Assembly: GCA_005406025.1 (NCBI GenBank)
Contig: BGZK01000137.1
Location: 124,001 to 188,000, forward strand
Source of the DNA: Eumeta japonica
Lineage: Eukaryota; Arthropoda; Insecta; Lepidoptera; Psychidae
Reading direction: 5' to 3'
DNA: 64,000 nt
Part shown: positions 1 to 12,223 of the stretch, in pieces
How the letters are laid out: the number at the start of each line of letters is the position of its first letter
How positions within the stretch are numbered: the first letter of the stretch is position 1
Notes under the pieces: model-generated
The model's database searches: none
The model's input: the letters and a program-made list of their open reading frames with translations, nothing else
What the model was told of the DNA's origin: nothing
Program-made: the position numbers and the translations under genes

Positions 1-419
1 CCGCCCCCTCTGAAACGCCCGAATAAAAAACACGACAATGTTTATTTACGTACCTTTTCACTGTTTACGATGACTCGTAAAGCTAAACACCCGCCTTTGT
101 ATGGCGCACGGATGAAAGGAGGTCATTTTGAGTGAAGGGCCTTTTAAAAAGTAACCAAACATTCGGATTCTTTTTGAAAGAATCTCCGTTTTTTTCACTC
201 TGTGAGAGCACAAATTCTTTTGAGAGATTGTATTTTGTTGCTGTCGCTTCAGCAATCTCTTCAAATGTTGATTTACATTTTCTTAAAAGTGTTTAAATTT
301 ATTTTAATGATAAGGGACCGGCGTTGTATTTACTATTTTCAAACTATTGTCAGTCCGCAACTCCGCTCGCATGGATGTAGAATGAATCCCTTTATCATTC
401 ATATCGACCGTATTCTAGT
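1..419. other. AT-rich DNA, no gene seen
   Basis: No exon with coding character or recognisable repeat was found. A small perfect stem, GATTCTTT/AAAGAATC, lies near 167-185. The first 22 bases are C-rich and faintly resemble the complement of the hAT end at the far right of the window, too weakly to call. Confidence 0.5.
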
Positions 420-423
420 CTAG

Positions 424-566
424 CTGTCGACCTCGATGTCAATACCAGTCCTATTCTCAGTTTCGACTATACCTCCAGTTTCGATTCTATTCCAGCTCTC
501 AATATCATTTCCGGGCTCAAATCCGATTCCAGCCCATTCCAATCCAGTCCACAATTCGTATGTTTT
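424..566. repeat. Degenerate 6-bp-period array, pyrimidine-rich strand
   Basis: Read in blocks of six, the sequence is a run of variants such as GATGTC, AATACC, AGTTTC, GATTCC, AAATCC. No two neighbouring units are identical, but the six-base phase with a YC/CC ending holds throughout. This keeps both strands partly open as short reading frames with alternating dipeptides; those frames are by-products. The same kind of array recurs at about 5668, 13970, 27160, 45385 and 46145. Confidence 0.7.
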
Positions 567-3500
567 CCACGAAAAACTCGGTTCCTGTATATCATTTCTA
601 TTGAAAATACTTTTATACGTACACAGACCTTTATGTAACAACTTTTACATGTAAAATTGTGCATTTCGACATTTAATGTTTTCCTGAATGCCTAATCTAG
701 ACTTTAAAATGCACCCACAATAAAATACATTAACGTCACGAGTGATTTACTAGTGCAGCCAAGATGCCTCCATACGGTAGCCCAGAGACAAACCTAAATT
801 GTGCTAGTTTCTATTGACTATCAAGTTGGGCTGATTCAGGAGATTGAAAAGAGTAAATAAATTAATATTCAACACGCTGTCGGAATTTTTTTTTAATTAA
901 AAGTAAGAAATCATTTATTGGTATTCGAATATCCGCAGTTGAGCATACACGGAATCAGAGAGCTTGCAAACATCAAACTGAGAAAATATCGCGAGTAGGT
1001 CAAATTTATTTCCCACAGGCTAATTGGTGGGTAACATAATTTCCCCGGGGACGGCCATCCGCCGAAATAATTCTCTATCCTGTTAAATTACTTGCTAATG
1101 AGCGTGAAGGAACGGGGTTGCTTCGGAAGCCGATTAGCGTCTCGGCTACAATGGACTTGTGAATTATGATTTTTCTTGTTTTGGGAAAACGAATTTCTTC
1201 ACTTAGAATCCTTTCTCGAAGGCTGAGGGTTTCGAAAGCGGAAATTGAGAGAATTAAATTTGTCTCTTTGGACTATTCCGATTTAAACAACATGTGTAAT
1301 GTCATCTAGGGTGGTTGAGTGAACAATTTATTTATTAACAATAATCCGAAAACTTTTTTACTAAATTTCAAATATTGAAATCAGCTATATTTCACAGACT
1401 AGTAACTTGCATTCTGTTATATTTCAAAATATAAAAATATATTATGGAAAAAGAAAATGATACCAGCTGTTATTTTTTTTTGTATGTTCATAAATAATCA
1501 TTGCTAAGCTATTTAGTGTAATATAATTATAAACAAACGAAATATCATTTTTCTCTGAATGACCTGCGAAATAAGTGCTCAAACAATCTATAAAAGCACA
1601 ATGTTTATTTAACGTTCCCAATAATTAGTGACATTCAGAACATTGACACTATACACAAGAATGATCTTTTTGCTCGTAAAACCAGACAACAAAATTAGCA
1701 AATCATTTATAGAACAATACGCTTTTACAATAAGGTCCCAATAGAAATTTCAAAATTTGCCATTTCACGAATGCAAAATTATCGTTAAAAAAAGTACTGT
1801 GGCAAGAACTATTATGCAATTTCTGAACAAAATAAATTTACAAAAACAACCCTGGGATTGAACTGCTCAGCTATCAGGTTGATTCATATCATTTTAAAAT
1901 GTTGTACTAGTTTTATTGACTAATCTATCCTGTATCTTTGAGCAAAAAAGAGTAAACTGTAAACTTTGAGTTTCTTGCCCATACTTCTCATGGTAAATCA
2001 GCATTTGGAATGGGTGGCAATGTTAATGCCAAAAAAATATAAGAATAACGTATTGTAAGTGTATTTCTATCAGCAACGAAATAAGGACATTTTCGATTAG
2101 ATTTGATATTATTTGAAGTTTATGCCAATAACAATAATAGTGTTGTTGTTGGACATCCGAAATATATTTTGTGGCTAACCAACTTCAGCCGATACATCTG
2201 CTATATGGGAACATTTTATTCCCACTCGAATTTCCACTTTTTTATGTATTCGTTATAAACATTGTAGCCTGTATTAGGCATGCCGTATAAAGTATGTGAA
2301 AATGGCGTCGTATCAACAGCCCGCGCATGGGTGAAATGGTAATGTGTGTAAATGTCGAGAATTCGGTACGAGGAAACGCCAATTGTACGACTTAATTTGC
2401 ATTATCAGAAAAATGGTAGTGAATATCGATTTCCACATTACTCCACCGAAACTCGGTAAAGCTTGTTGTAGTACAATGTAATGCATCTTTAGGCGTGTTT
2501 TAACAGTTACGCGGATGATTGGAGGTTATTCTGTGTGTAATGACTAACTATTCTATAGTTAAGAGTTTGTCATTAGTATTATATTAATCACAGAACCGTG
2601 GTTAAGAGCCAATCTCGATACCAGATCGTACCTGGTTCGATTTGACTGAATCGAATTGACCAGTATTTTTATAACTTAAATCCTATCAAACCACTCGCTT
2701 CGTCCCTCGGAGGAGATGTTAAAGCGATACCGCGATAAAAAGAGGGAGAGGTCACTAATGACAAGCATTTGACCGATGAATTAGCGAGAATAAATGTCAA
2801 TACTAGGGCATACGAAAAATGAAATATAAAATTAGTTCAAAATCAAACGAATCTAATAAATAAAAAAAAACTGTTTTACGAAAATTGTTAGTATCATTGT
2901 TCTGAAAAATAAATGCTAAGAAATCCATTACCGATTCCGGATGACGGTTAAAAACGCTAATTGTCACGGTGTGTTTTGAAATTTAATTGTATCGAGAAAA
3001 TATTGTCCAGTCGTGTAGTCCTTTTACAGTACACTAATTTAAATTGTTTAAAAATCTTTACTTAATAATCAAATTCGTAACTCATCTATTTAATGAGAAC
3101 GAGGAAAAATTAAAACTGTCATTTCATCATTATATCACCTTAAGCTGCCGGTTCTGGACGTTTTGTCTCCAATAAAAAATATATACACTATCTACATATT
3201 AATGGGTATCAACGTGCGACTCCGGTTTGGCCAAAAACTCTACACGCGGTATTGATAGAACAGATCTAGAAACCAAAACGTAAAAATAATGAAAGCACTT
3301 TTCAGCTGAACACCTTCATCCTTTTCCAACGAAAACGATAGCATCACACAAATAAATATGTAGCGAACAGCCGGCTAGCAAAGTGGACTTACCTCGCATA
3401 TTTCACGCACAAATCTACACGGAAGCGTACTAAACCGAATTTATTCCGCATAAAGCGCAAACATTAGTGACTTTTAGATCCTACGACACGGATTCGACAT

Positions 3501-4846
3501 GACGCCGACTCGATTATAGTCTTAAACAGGCAAATACATCTATGAACTAGTGATAAACGAACGACAATATCTATCATGTTGGTATATTCATTTTATTAAA
3601 CTAAATATCCTTAATGCTAATCAGAAATACATACAACTGGATTTAAAACGATTACTGAAATGAAATTTTAATATAAGTAACACCTGTGTGCTATCAATAA
3701 AACATTTTATTAGCATATAAATTCTATTATTGTATTTCAAGTTGACTATAAGTACAGAAAAATGAATTCCCTTTTTTTAGCATGTCATGAGAAAACAATA
3801 CATGCTCGTGATCTCTCACGTCAGTGGAACTAATCCCTAATTAACCTCTTGCGCATTCAATGAAGCGTCATCTATCTCTATATAATATTTATGGAAAAAA
3901 AAACATATTATACGTATGTTAATGACTTAAATGTTAAAATTTCGGTGTTCTGATGAAACACTACTACCCTGATGAGATTGCAAAGTACACTTAAGCGATA
4001 CGAATGTTACGGCCAAAAACGTTAGGAATAAAAATCTAGACAAAACGAATATTGAGATCTAGAAACAAAACTGGTCGTACAGTGTAAAAGGAACCGCAAA
4101 CAATACGCGTCCCGACTGGACAGGAGAAAATATGTGACGGCTATGGAATTCTTATGATAATATATTTCGCGCGGCGTGGCTTTGCGATATCCCGCTACGA
4201 ATATATTCATATTTATATGTTTCACGGACGATATTATATTGAAATGTATGCGATATAGGGATGCTGCATCTGAAACTGTATGAACGCCCCCGCGTAAAAC
4301 GGTTCTTTAGGGGTTTTATCATAAACCAAGGATACGTTGACCGACTTACGAAGATCGGCTTCGCCCGGACTTAAAGGGTATGGTATCCATCATCACCTGT
4401 TACTGTGTTATTAAGATGGTTTCGTTAATTCATGCGCTTAAATTGCCATTAACGGAGTTTAAAAAATTTAGAAGAAATTAAGATGCTTTGTGAGATTTTG
4501 AATGCAAGAAAGATAGAAAGAACCCTTAACTTTAGAAGACTCCATCGCGCTAACACAAATTTAAAACAGTTTCCAGGTTGTGACTGTACAAATCGGTACA
4601 TTCTTGCCCTACAGTTTTTGGGTAGTTTCTATTTCCGTTTACGATTCTATACTCAGTCTTTTCTATCATGTCAACAACGTTATATCTTATAATTAAGAAT
4701 TGTAGTTTTTGTAACAAGCTTAAAAGCCTATTTCGTCGTACACTGTCAATGTCAAGTAAGATATTCTTACAAAAAACTTGATAATAATATTCCTTCTTTT
4801 GGAGCATTCTTTCTGGGGCACAGTTCTTTTTTTGTGGCACTTATCT
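567..4846. other. Long intergenic AT-rich region
   Basis: No exon was supported. The stretch is mostly A+T-rich, with more G+C-rich, CpG-containing patches at about 1020-1140, 2290-2480 and 4030-4210. These could be conserved non-coding sequence but show nothing diagnostic. Open frames here are short and lack codon-level or splice support. Confidence 0.5.
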
Positions 4847-4932
4847 GTGCATGTGTGTGTGTGCGTGCGCGCGTGCGTATTTGCGAGCATTCTTCCTGCG
4901 GTGCGTGCTAACGTGCGAACGTGCGTACTTAC
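4847..4932. repeat. GT/GC-rich simple repeat
   Basis: A purine-pyrimidine alternating run (TGTGTGTG then TGCGTGCGCGCG) followed by several ACGTGCG units, including ACGTGCGAACGTGCGT. A microsatellite-like tract able to form Z-DNA. Confidence 0.8.
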
Positions 4933-5261
4933 GTTAATGACTATAGGTATTATTGATATGTTTGAAATATGTCTAATAATATTTTTGAATTACTAATTAT
5001 TTTTTTTTTTTATTATTTAAAATAGTATATGTGAAAACGTGTTTTAGGATTTTCAGTTTTTTCTCAATTAGATCCGCATAGCATGAATATTATGAATTTT
5101 GCTACTAATACGATTAAATTTAGTACTAAACATCGTCTTGAATTGTATAATAATTTTATAATTGTCTTTTAACATTTTTTTGTAGAATTAAATACCTTAC
5201 ATATAAAAAAATTCTATAACAAACATATATGCTTATGCGCAGTCAACAGCGAGGTTAAGAT

Positions 5262-5430
5262 TAACGCGTCGGGGCGCGCTCGGGCCCGCGGCTCTGCCTC
5301 GATTTGTCTTTGACACGTCCTTATTAAAACCGCACCCCCACACTCCCGCACCCCGCCGATTTCGGGGAAAAGGTCTCCGGGAACATGAAACATGTTCTGC
5401 GGGAGGACGTAAACTTTGATCGCGGGTATC
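5262..5430. other. G+C-rich, CpG-rich block
   Basis: An abrupt island rich in CG, CCCGC and GGGG in otherwise AT-rich DNA, about 1 kb upstream of the esterase start. The only open frame is an 84-codon minus-strand one made of low-complexity R/P/G residues, with no splice or family support. It could be a regulatory or conserved non-coding block; function unknown. Confidence 0.45.
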
Positions 5431-5667
5431 GATAACGTTCCCTAAATGTGCGTTAATGGGTTTTAAAATGGGAAGACAATTTTGCATATACTTCCGACCG
5501 ATTGATTAAAATTGATTGATGTAGGATTTTTTTTAACTTCGGAAAACTAAGATTCAATAAGCGAGGTTAAGAAGTAGAAGTAACAGAAAATCAGTAGACT
5601 ACGAAGTTCATCTGTAGTCCAGAAATTACATTAAATAATAAGATAAACCCCTTTAAGTTTTTTATTG

Positions 5668-6140
5668 ATTCTATTTCAGTTACATTTTCAATTTTATTGT
5701 CAATCCTTTCAACCTCATTGTCAATCCTGATCCCTATGCCAGTGTCATTTGTAGTTTCAATCTCGACTACGCTTTTGATTTAGATTTCGGTACTTCCCCC
5801 GTTCCCGATTACTCCTTTCTTTCTCACTTGTCCTGGTACCGCTGTTGCTTTGAATAGCGATGTAACGTTTGGTTCTAACCCAATTCTGTCATCGAGACTA
5901 CGATCCCAGTTCGCTCTCCCTCCGAAGTCGGTACCACTTTCTGTACCTATTTTAATTTTACTCCCACTTCCGATTTTGGTTTTCCGTCAAATATAGTTCA
6001 AAGTTTCTAATCTCAATATGAACCTTGGATCTGTTTCCGATCCCAATTTCGGTCCAGACCACAATCTCAACCTCACACCCTGTATAGCTTTCAATCGTGA
6101 TCTAAATACTGATCCTCGGTTTCGGTCTCAATAGCTTTGA
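5668..6140. repeat. Degenerate 6-bp-period array, pyrimidine-rich strand
   Basis: The longest such array on this strand, with blocks such as TTTCAA, TGTCAA, CAATCC, TGATCC, CAATCT, AGATTT, CGGTAC. It ends about 240 bp before the esterase promoter candidate. Phase slips occur, as expected in an old, diverged satellite. No protein function should be read into its reading frames. Confidence 0.65.
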
Positions 6141-6384
6141 TTGGTTCAGTAATATTGCATAAAAAAAAGTAATAGATGCATATTATTTCTTTATCACATA
6201 TAGTCCGAATTATAGCGACATTTATTGAGGCAAAACAACTAGGAAAAATTATCTCCCATTTTTTTTTTTTATAATTACCAATATAATAATAAAAGCAACT
6301 CACAGTACCAAATTATGAAATACAAAGAAAAATTTCGGAACGCATTTATCATATCAACACCAACTCAAGATAAAAAAAGGGCGT

Positions 6385-6408
6385 TTATAAAGTGATAAGC
6401 AATCAGTT
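6385..6408 (+). promoter_or_regulatory. Candidate core promoter of the esterase
   Basis: TTATAAAG at 6385-6392 is followed by an arthropod-type initiator TCAGTT at 6403-6408, about 75 bp upstream of the first in-frame ATG. The spacing is short (about 20 bases) for a TATA-directed start. A second TCAGT lies at 6462. Inferred from sequence only. Confidence 0.35.
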
Positions 6409-6482
6409 AAACATATATCAAATCTGTTATCTAACATTTGACAGCCGCGGTAATTATATCATCAGTGATTTTTGCAGTAAAC

Positions 6483-6659
6483 ATGCTGAAGGTATTGCTC
6501 CTGTTCTGCCTCGTGTTGAAAGTGACCGCTGAGGAGGATTTCAGAGTGGTCACCCTGGACGAAGGTGACGTCAAAGGCTACAAGTATTGGAATGGAGAGT
6601 TCTACGAGTTCTACGGTGTACCGTACGCCAGTGCACCTCGAGGCAGGGACAGGTTCAAG
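6483..6659 (+). CDS. Esterase exon 1 (signal peptide and N-terminus)
   Basis: Fifty-nine codons, phase 0, donor AAG|GTGAAT. The start is the first ATG in frame; the frame is open upstream to a TTG, but with no earlier ATG. The hydrophobic run VLLLFCLVL gives the secretion signal. The exon ends in RFK, joining to GPLPPKPW, the usual junction region of insect esterases. Confidence 0.88.
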
Positions 6660-9600
6660 GTGAATAAAGAAACAATTATTTCGGTGTCAGGAAAGAAAAT
6701 AAAAACTGTTTCTTGAACGCTGAGCGATTTCTCAAAGTGTTGATGCAACCATAATGGAAAATTCTAACAGTCCGACCGACAATACTCAAAACACGGCCAA
6801 ATATGAATAGAAAGGTAACTTTTATATTAGGGTGGTCGTTAAAAATTAAATTTCTTGCGACAACCTCTGAAAAGGTTCCTTATGATGAAAAAACACTGGG
6901 AATTTTTTTTATTTTTTTTTAACTCAAAATAACACGTGCCTCAACACGGTCGAAGTTAATTTTTAGGTATAATCATGTTTTTTAGGAATTTTTAGTTATA
7001 AATTCAATTTTATCCAAAATATAAATAATTATAAAACCCAAATTTACGAGAATACAATAGCTAATCAAAATAACAATAGATACAATTCTTAATACAAATT
7101 TTTTTCCATTTAATTTGGTCTGATAATAACGAAAGACTTTACTAACGGTATGAATTATTACTCATAATATGTAACAAAACATACATTCAGTTTATAAATA
7201 AAAATAAAGAATAATTAAGAGCAATAGCTGTGAAAAATAATATGTTTTAATTACATAATTATCTAGTTAATAATTTATACGGAGTAGCTAATACAAATTT
7301 TGTGAAGTAAACTATATAAAAAACATAGACGTATAATATGAGAGCATATGAGTAGTGACGGTAGTATATTAGGCTTGTTGGTAATTTATCGACAGAGAAT
7401 TATTTGATACCTTTAATCAAGATGTCCAGTGCGTGCACATCCTTATTTTTTAAACATTTTCATGAAAATAACTCATACGTAACTGCTTACAGACGTATAA
7501 AAGGCCCAAAAATATAAGTGAAATTAAAACATGAGCTTGAATGATAAAATATTTTAAACTTTTTATGAAGCTATAACTGGAAATTCATCACTTATAATGA
7601 TAATACTAAAGGTTTTTCATTGTTAATACTGTTTCAATCTAAAAATAATTATTACTTCATATTTAATACGATAATTCCCGAAAAAACAAAATTGTGCTCA
7701 AAAATTAACTCGGACCGTCTTGAGGCACATGTTATTTTGAGTAAAAAAAAAATAAAAAAAATTTCCAGTGTTTTAAGGAAGCTTTTTAGGGGGCGTCGCA
7801 AGAAATTTACTTTTTAACGACCACCCTATTTTATATTCATGTTTGTTTAATTGTAACTACACATAATAATATATAAAAACAAAACAATCTTTACAATCTT
7901 TGAACTCATTGCCTTTATAGAACGGTATAGATCATATACTTATTTGTAAGTTCGAGTTGTTCGTGACTGGTAAAGTTCTAAGTTTAAAATAAAAAAAATG
8001 AACTTGTATTATACTTTTGATCGACCACTAAATCAAACACAAAATTATTATACCTTGATGGTTCTTTTATAAATTACAATATGTAAAATGTTTTATAAAC
8101 ATTATAAAAATAAGTTAATAAACATAAAAATTGCGTGTCACGAATGCAATTGTGAATTCACGAAGATACCAAAATTAATACTTTATATTTACTACGAATT
8201 TCTTGATTACAAAAGATTTTTTTTAAATGTTGTTGTTTAACTATTCTAAGCGGGCAATTCATTTACAAACCGTCCGCAAAAGTAAAGCTGCTGGATGTAC
8301 CTGCGCAGAACGCAAAAAAAATTAACAAGAATTTTCTTCACTAGTACTAGCTGGTCGCATTTCGACTTCAGTCTCAATTTCACAACATAATATGAAATGA
8401 AAATGCACATTTATTTAGAGCCTTACCCTTTAATAATAAACACTGACCTTGTTTGTCCCATTAATCTTTTAATGCCTTTTTAACATAAAAAAAAAACACC
8501 TGCCCGTATTTTATTTACTAATTGACCATATTTTTACGGACGACTTATATATGTTATATATATACTCAAATATGTACATATATTTGTTTATGTGTGTGTG
8601 TGTATACAAGAATTTATATATGGCTATCAGCAGTAACGATTTCTATATGAAATAGTAATTTGATGAAGTTTTGCTTATCAAGCTGTTCTATACAGGGGTT
8701 TTCTCTAGAAAAATGAGATAATAAGTGTATACGTTGCGTTACTCACAACCATATGATCGAATTATAAGATAATTTAATTATTGCATTGTTACTTGTTCCC
8801 AACAATAAATAACACTGCAGGACTATACTACAGATAGCATTAATAAAATACGTATGCAAATTTCGCATTTACTTAGTGTTATAAATATTATGTACTTAAA
8901 TATATGTATATTGCTGAAAATGATATTAACAATTTTTAACTTGCGAAGATATCGAAAGAAGCCGAGCAAAGCATGGTTGTCCTAGTACTATATATACAAA
9001 ACAGTACAGAAAAGTCTAATAACTTCTCCGACATAAGGAACACAAAACATTTCATTTTCACAAATTGTACAAATAATCTCACGCCCATTTCTCCAGGCGT
9101 GGACAGAGACCACAGCTCTCCACTTCCGCTAACTGAGATTTTTACATACCCATTTAGCTTCCTGAGATTCATCACCCAAACTCGTGGGTTTTGAAAAGAC
9201 TCTAGTTTAGTGAGTAAGCGATTTAGCTGACACAAGTTATTCAAAAGCACTCCTTACAGACCAGTTTGTCGTATTCATTCACTCTTTTCGTCAATCTACT
9301 TGTATTTTACTTTAAAAGTGCCCAACCACTTTACATATCATTTATTCTACTTTATTTATTACATATTTTAAGCCACACCGTCTCTCGCTTGAATATTTTC
9401 ACATCTATGTGTCAAAAACACTCCACAGATATTATGCAGGTAACACATTTCCATATTTTTCTCGATACTTTCCTGTTTTTTTTCCATACTAAATTTTCGC
9501 AAGCATATACAAGTGTAGGAATGAGAATTCTGTTATGCGTAGTTAAATCTCATGATTAATGATATGTGAAAAAGAGTCGTTGTTCAGTGATCTAAAGTAT

Positions 9601-12223
9601 TGCCTTCGAAATAATGTTACGTACTGGGTTCGAAATTCAACCCAAAATGAATTGGTCGATTTGTCACATGCTCAGGCATGTAACAAATCGACTGTCTCGA
9701 TCGTAGCGAAATCGAGATATTCCCTCAGGATAGTACCTTAGACTTCTAAGAACCTAAGTTTTTTCCAGCCCCTTCAAATGGGGTTGGAAAAAAACTGAAG
9801 TTCTTAGAAAACTGCTCCTGCTACTGCAAATTTGTACCAAAATTAGAGAAAAATTAAATTGAAGCTGTTAAACACAATTTTAATTTGGAAATTCACGTTG
9901 TAGTTAAAAAATATGTCATGGCAATTTTAATGGCGTTAAAAAATATCTTTTCATATAATTTAATTAATATTTCTTACTAGTAGTATACATTGAAAATCAT
10001 GAGTAGTAGCGACTAAAAATGTTCAACAAAATTTATCATTGTGAAAAAAAATTTTTGGCAATATCACTACGTATGTAGCTAAAATTATATATACATAGGC
10101 TCAAATTTTTAGTAACAGCTTCTTCCTTAAAAATATGTTACTGAAGTGCGTTTCACATTATCCATCTATTTTGCTCATTACTATATAGTTATAATCTGAT
10201 AACAAACAACATTTAATGTTATTCCTAAGGGTTTTTCTTGAATCAATAAAGGTGTGCATTCAAAAACAAAATTATAAAAAAAAAAACTTAAATTACAGGG
10301 CCCTCTACCACCAAAGCCATGGAAAGGTGTATTAGAAGCAAAAGACAATACAATCGGATGTGTACAACAATACTACACAAATGACGAAAGTGAAGTAACA
10401 ACAGTTGGCATAGAAGAATGTTTGGTTCTTAATTTATTTGTACCCAAAGTAGCCACTGAAAAAAATCTAGTACCAGTACTGGTATACATACACAGTGGCG
10501 CTTTTGCGATAGGACATGGAAATATGGGTAAATATAATTACTTAGCAAAACACGACGTTTTAGTTATCAGCTGGAACTACCGTTTGGGAGCTCTCGGTTT
10601 CTTGTGTCTGGGCACAGAGGAGATTCCTGGAAACGCAGGAATGAAAGATCAGGTTGCTGCTTTACGCTGGATTAATAAGAATATACAAAAGTTTGGTGGG
10701 GATCCAAAGAAGGTCACAGTAGCCGGTTTCAGCGTGGGAGCGGGAATGGCAGAACTACTCGCTCTATCCAAGTCTACTGAAGGACTCATAGACAAAATTA
10801 TTTTAGATAGTGGTTCAGCACTGTCTCCTTGGGCTGTAAGCAGAGATCCGATTAGATTGGCTAAGAATATCGCGTACTCGCTCGGTTTCAACGAGACAGG
10901 AGACATAAAAGATTTGACAAAATTTTATTTAAATGCCACCGTCGATTCGCTAGCTTTAAAAAAGCCTGAATTTCTACATTAAAAATTCAACATTTGTTTT
11001 TACGCCGTGTATTGAGCCCGTTTTAAAGAACAGCGAGCCATTTTTAACTGAATCGCCGCTAAAAATAATGGAGAAAGGTGACTACAAAAACATAGCGGTA
11101 TTGACCGGATTTGCTGAAATGGAAGGAATAAGCAGAACTGAATATTTCGAAGAATGGGCCGATGAAATGAAGAAAGACTTCACCGATTTCCTGCCGGCCG
11201 ATTTGAAGCTCGACGACGACGCGACAAAGAAGAGAGTCACAGAGGAAATAAAGGCATTTTATTTCGGCGCGGGCTTCGACAATTTGAAAAAATTTCATTG
11301 ATTACTTTTCCGACTCGATGTTTAAATATTCCATTATGAACTCGGCGAATCTGCACGCGGAGAATTCGGCGAGGGCGGTCTATTTTTACGAGTTCTCTTA
11401 CGTGGGGCAATTGAGCGCGCAACATAATTTTGTGGATCAAATTAGGGGAGCGTCGCATCGCGATCAGACTTCCTACATCATCGACTTCTATAAATGGACG
11501 GGCAATTACAGCGATTTGGATACCAGAGACCGGCTGACGACCATGTGGACAGATTTTGTAAAGTTCGAGTAAGTATGCAATATACTTATTACGTTATCAC
11601 CTACGTGTATTATGTGTAATCGAAGTTATCAAAAAGGCTTTCCCTAGTAAATCATAACTTAAACGCGTTAAACTATTTATCATTTAATAATTTTTATGTG
11701 TTATATGTAAGAGTATTTAATATAGGAAAATGTTGCATTTAAATAGTTACATGTAAATACAAAATAAATTACCTGTTGACTTAATGTTTTATGAATAAAC
11801 ATACTTGTATAATTTATTAAATTAGTAATTGCATAGAACATATTAATGCTAATCAAATTCTAAAATTTATAATTAGCTAATGTTCGTTAAATAATTTACT
11901 ATTTAGTGACAAAGTGAAAGTCTTGGAAGATTATATCTTTTGTTATATACAGGTGGATATTCATGTCATAATGAAACTTCTTTTCTGACGACACTTTCAG
12001 AGATCCAACGGCTTTCGAAAGCTCACTTATATCACTGAAATGGCAGAAGTACTCGAAAGGGGAAAAGAAGTATTTGTCTATCGACAACGACCTGAAAATT
12101 AAGAGTGATCCACTACCTAATGGGTTTGAGTTTTGGAAGAAAATATATGAAAAGAATTATTGGCATCCAACTCCGCTGACTCCAGAAAACATAAACAAAA
12201 TCAATAAGAATAAAAAGAAATAA
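6483..12223 (+). CDS. Secreted carboxylesterase (type-B, alpha/beta hydrolase), two frameshifts
   Basis: Three exons: 6483-6659, 10299-11568 and 12001-12223. The product would hydrolyse carboxylic esters outside the cell, as lepidopteran carboxylesterases do with plant, pheromone, hormone or xenobiotic esters. Visible parts: a signal peptide (residues 1-16, ending KVTA before EEDF); YGVPYASAP and GPLPPKPW; the ECLVLNLFVP signature; oxyanion loop HSGAF (from about residue 124); nucleophile elbow GFSVG with Ser204; acidic residue near 334 (FAEMEG); and catalytic His near 445 in GASH. Two single-base insertions break exon 2: a stop at 10980-10982 with continuation one frame over (KNSTFVFTPCIEPVL), and an A6 run at 11287-11292. 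Correcting both gives 1,668 nt, or 555 residues, the usual family size. All splice sites are GT-AG and in phase. So this is either a recently damaged gene or a sound gene with homopolymer-type sequence errors. The substrate cannot be told. Confidence 0.88.
6830..7826. mobile_element. Non-autonomous DNA transposon with ~140-bp inverted repeats
   Basis: The ends read GGGTGGTCGTTAAAAA and TTTTTAACGACCACCC, each flanked by TA, as in Tc1/mariner-type insertions. Similarity between the ends continues inward for roughly 140 bp, including CTCAAAATAACACGTGCCTC near 6915 and its complement near 7722-7742. No transposase is visible, so it is a MITE-like or internally deleted copy. It lies in intron 1 of the esterase. 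Confidence 0.8.
8560..8615. repeat. TA/GT-rich low-complexity tract
   Basis: TATATATAC, ATGTACATATATTTG and TGTGTGTGTGTG runs within the esterase intron. Confidence 0.6.
9655..9809. repeat. Cluster of three stem-loops
   Basis: Three inverted repeats in tandem: CGATTTGTCACATGC/GCATGTAACAAATCG (9657-9690, one mismatched pair, 4-base loop), TCTCGAT/ATCGAGA (9695-9717), and a long imperfect one with arms of about 29 bases (9744-9772 with 9780-9809; loop about 7). It could be a small foldback transposon remnant or a structured intronic RNA. Nothing identifies a family. Confidence 0.65.
10299..11568 (+). CDS. Esterase exon 2 (catalytic core, two frameshifts)
   Basis: Acceptor ATTACAG, donor GA|GTAAGT. 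It carries the oxyanion loop, nucleophile Ser (codon at 10731), acidic residue (about 11122) and His (11456). Frame 1 runs to TAA at 10980. The next frame resumes at about 10981 and runs to TGA after the A6 run at 11287. The third frame resumes at about 11294 (IDYFSDSMFK) to the donor. N-glycosylation sites NET, NAT and NYS are visible. Apart from the two indels the exon shows no stop or decay. Confidence 0.85.
11569..12000 (+). other. Esterase intron 2
   Basis: 432 bp, AT-rich, GTAAGT to a pyrimidine-rich acceptor ending CTTTCAG. No repeat was recognised. Confidence 0.8.
12001..12223 (+). CDS. Esterase exon 3 (C-terminus)
   Basis: Phase matches exon 2 (GA plus A gives Glu). It encodes DPTAFESLISLKWQKY, a KYLSID segment, FWKKIYEKNYWHPTPLTPE and a lysine/asparagine-rich tail to TAA at 12221. 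Trp-containing C-termini of this kind are usual in insect esterases. No clear AATAAA follows closely; ATTAAA occurs near 12394. Confidence 0.86.

Larger units (their letters stand above)
6660..10298 (+). other. Esterase intron 1
   Basis: A 3.6-kb intron bounded by GTGAAT and ATTACAG. It holds a 1-kb inverted-repeat transposon (6830-7826), a TA/GT-rich tract near 8560-8615, a block at 8936-9250 with a minus-strand open frame that I do not recognise, and three consecutive stem-loops (9655-9809). The rest is AT-rich without visible function. Confidence 0.8.

Noticed and set aside
1..22. Window start as the end of an inverted hAT copy
   Set aside because: Only about 16 of 22 bases resemble the complement of the right-edge hAT terminal region, too little for a call in C-rich sequence.
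5233..5487. 84-codon minus-strand open frame in the G+C-rich block
   Set aside because: Its composition reflects the CpG-rich DNA, with no domain, start context or splice sites.
10422..10982. A free-standing 186-residue esterase protein
   Set aside because: It has no ATG start and is part of exon 2, ending at the first frameshift stop, not a natural C-terminus.
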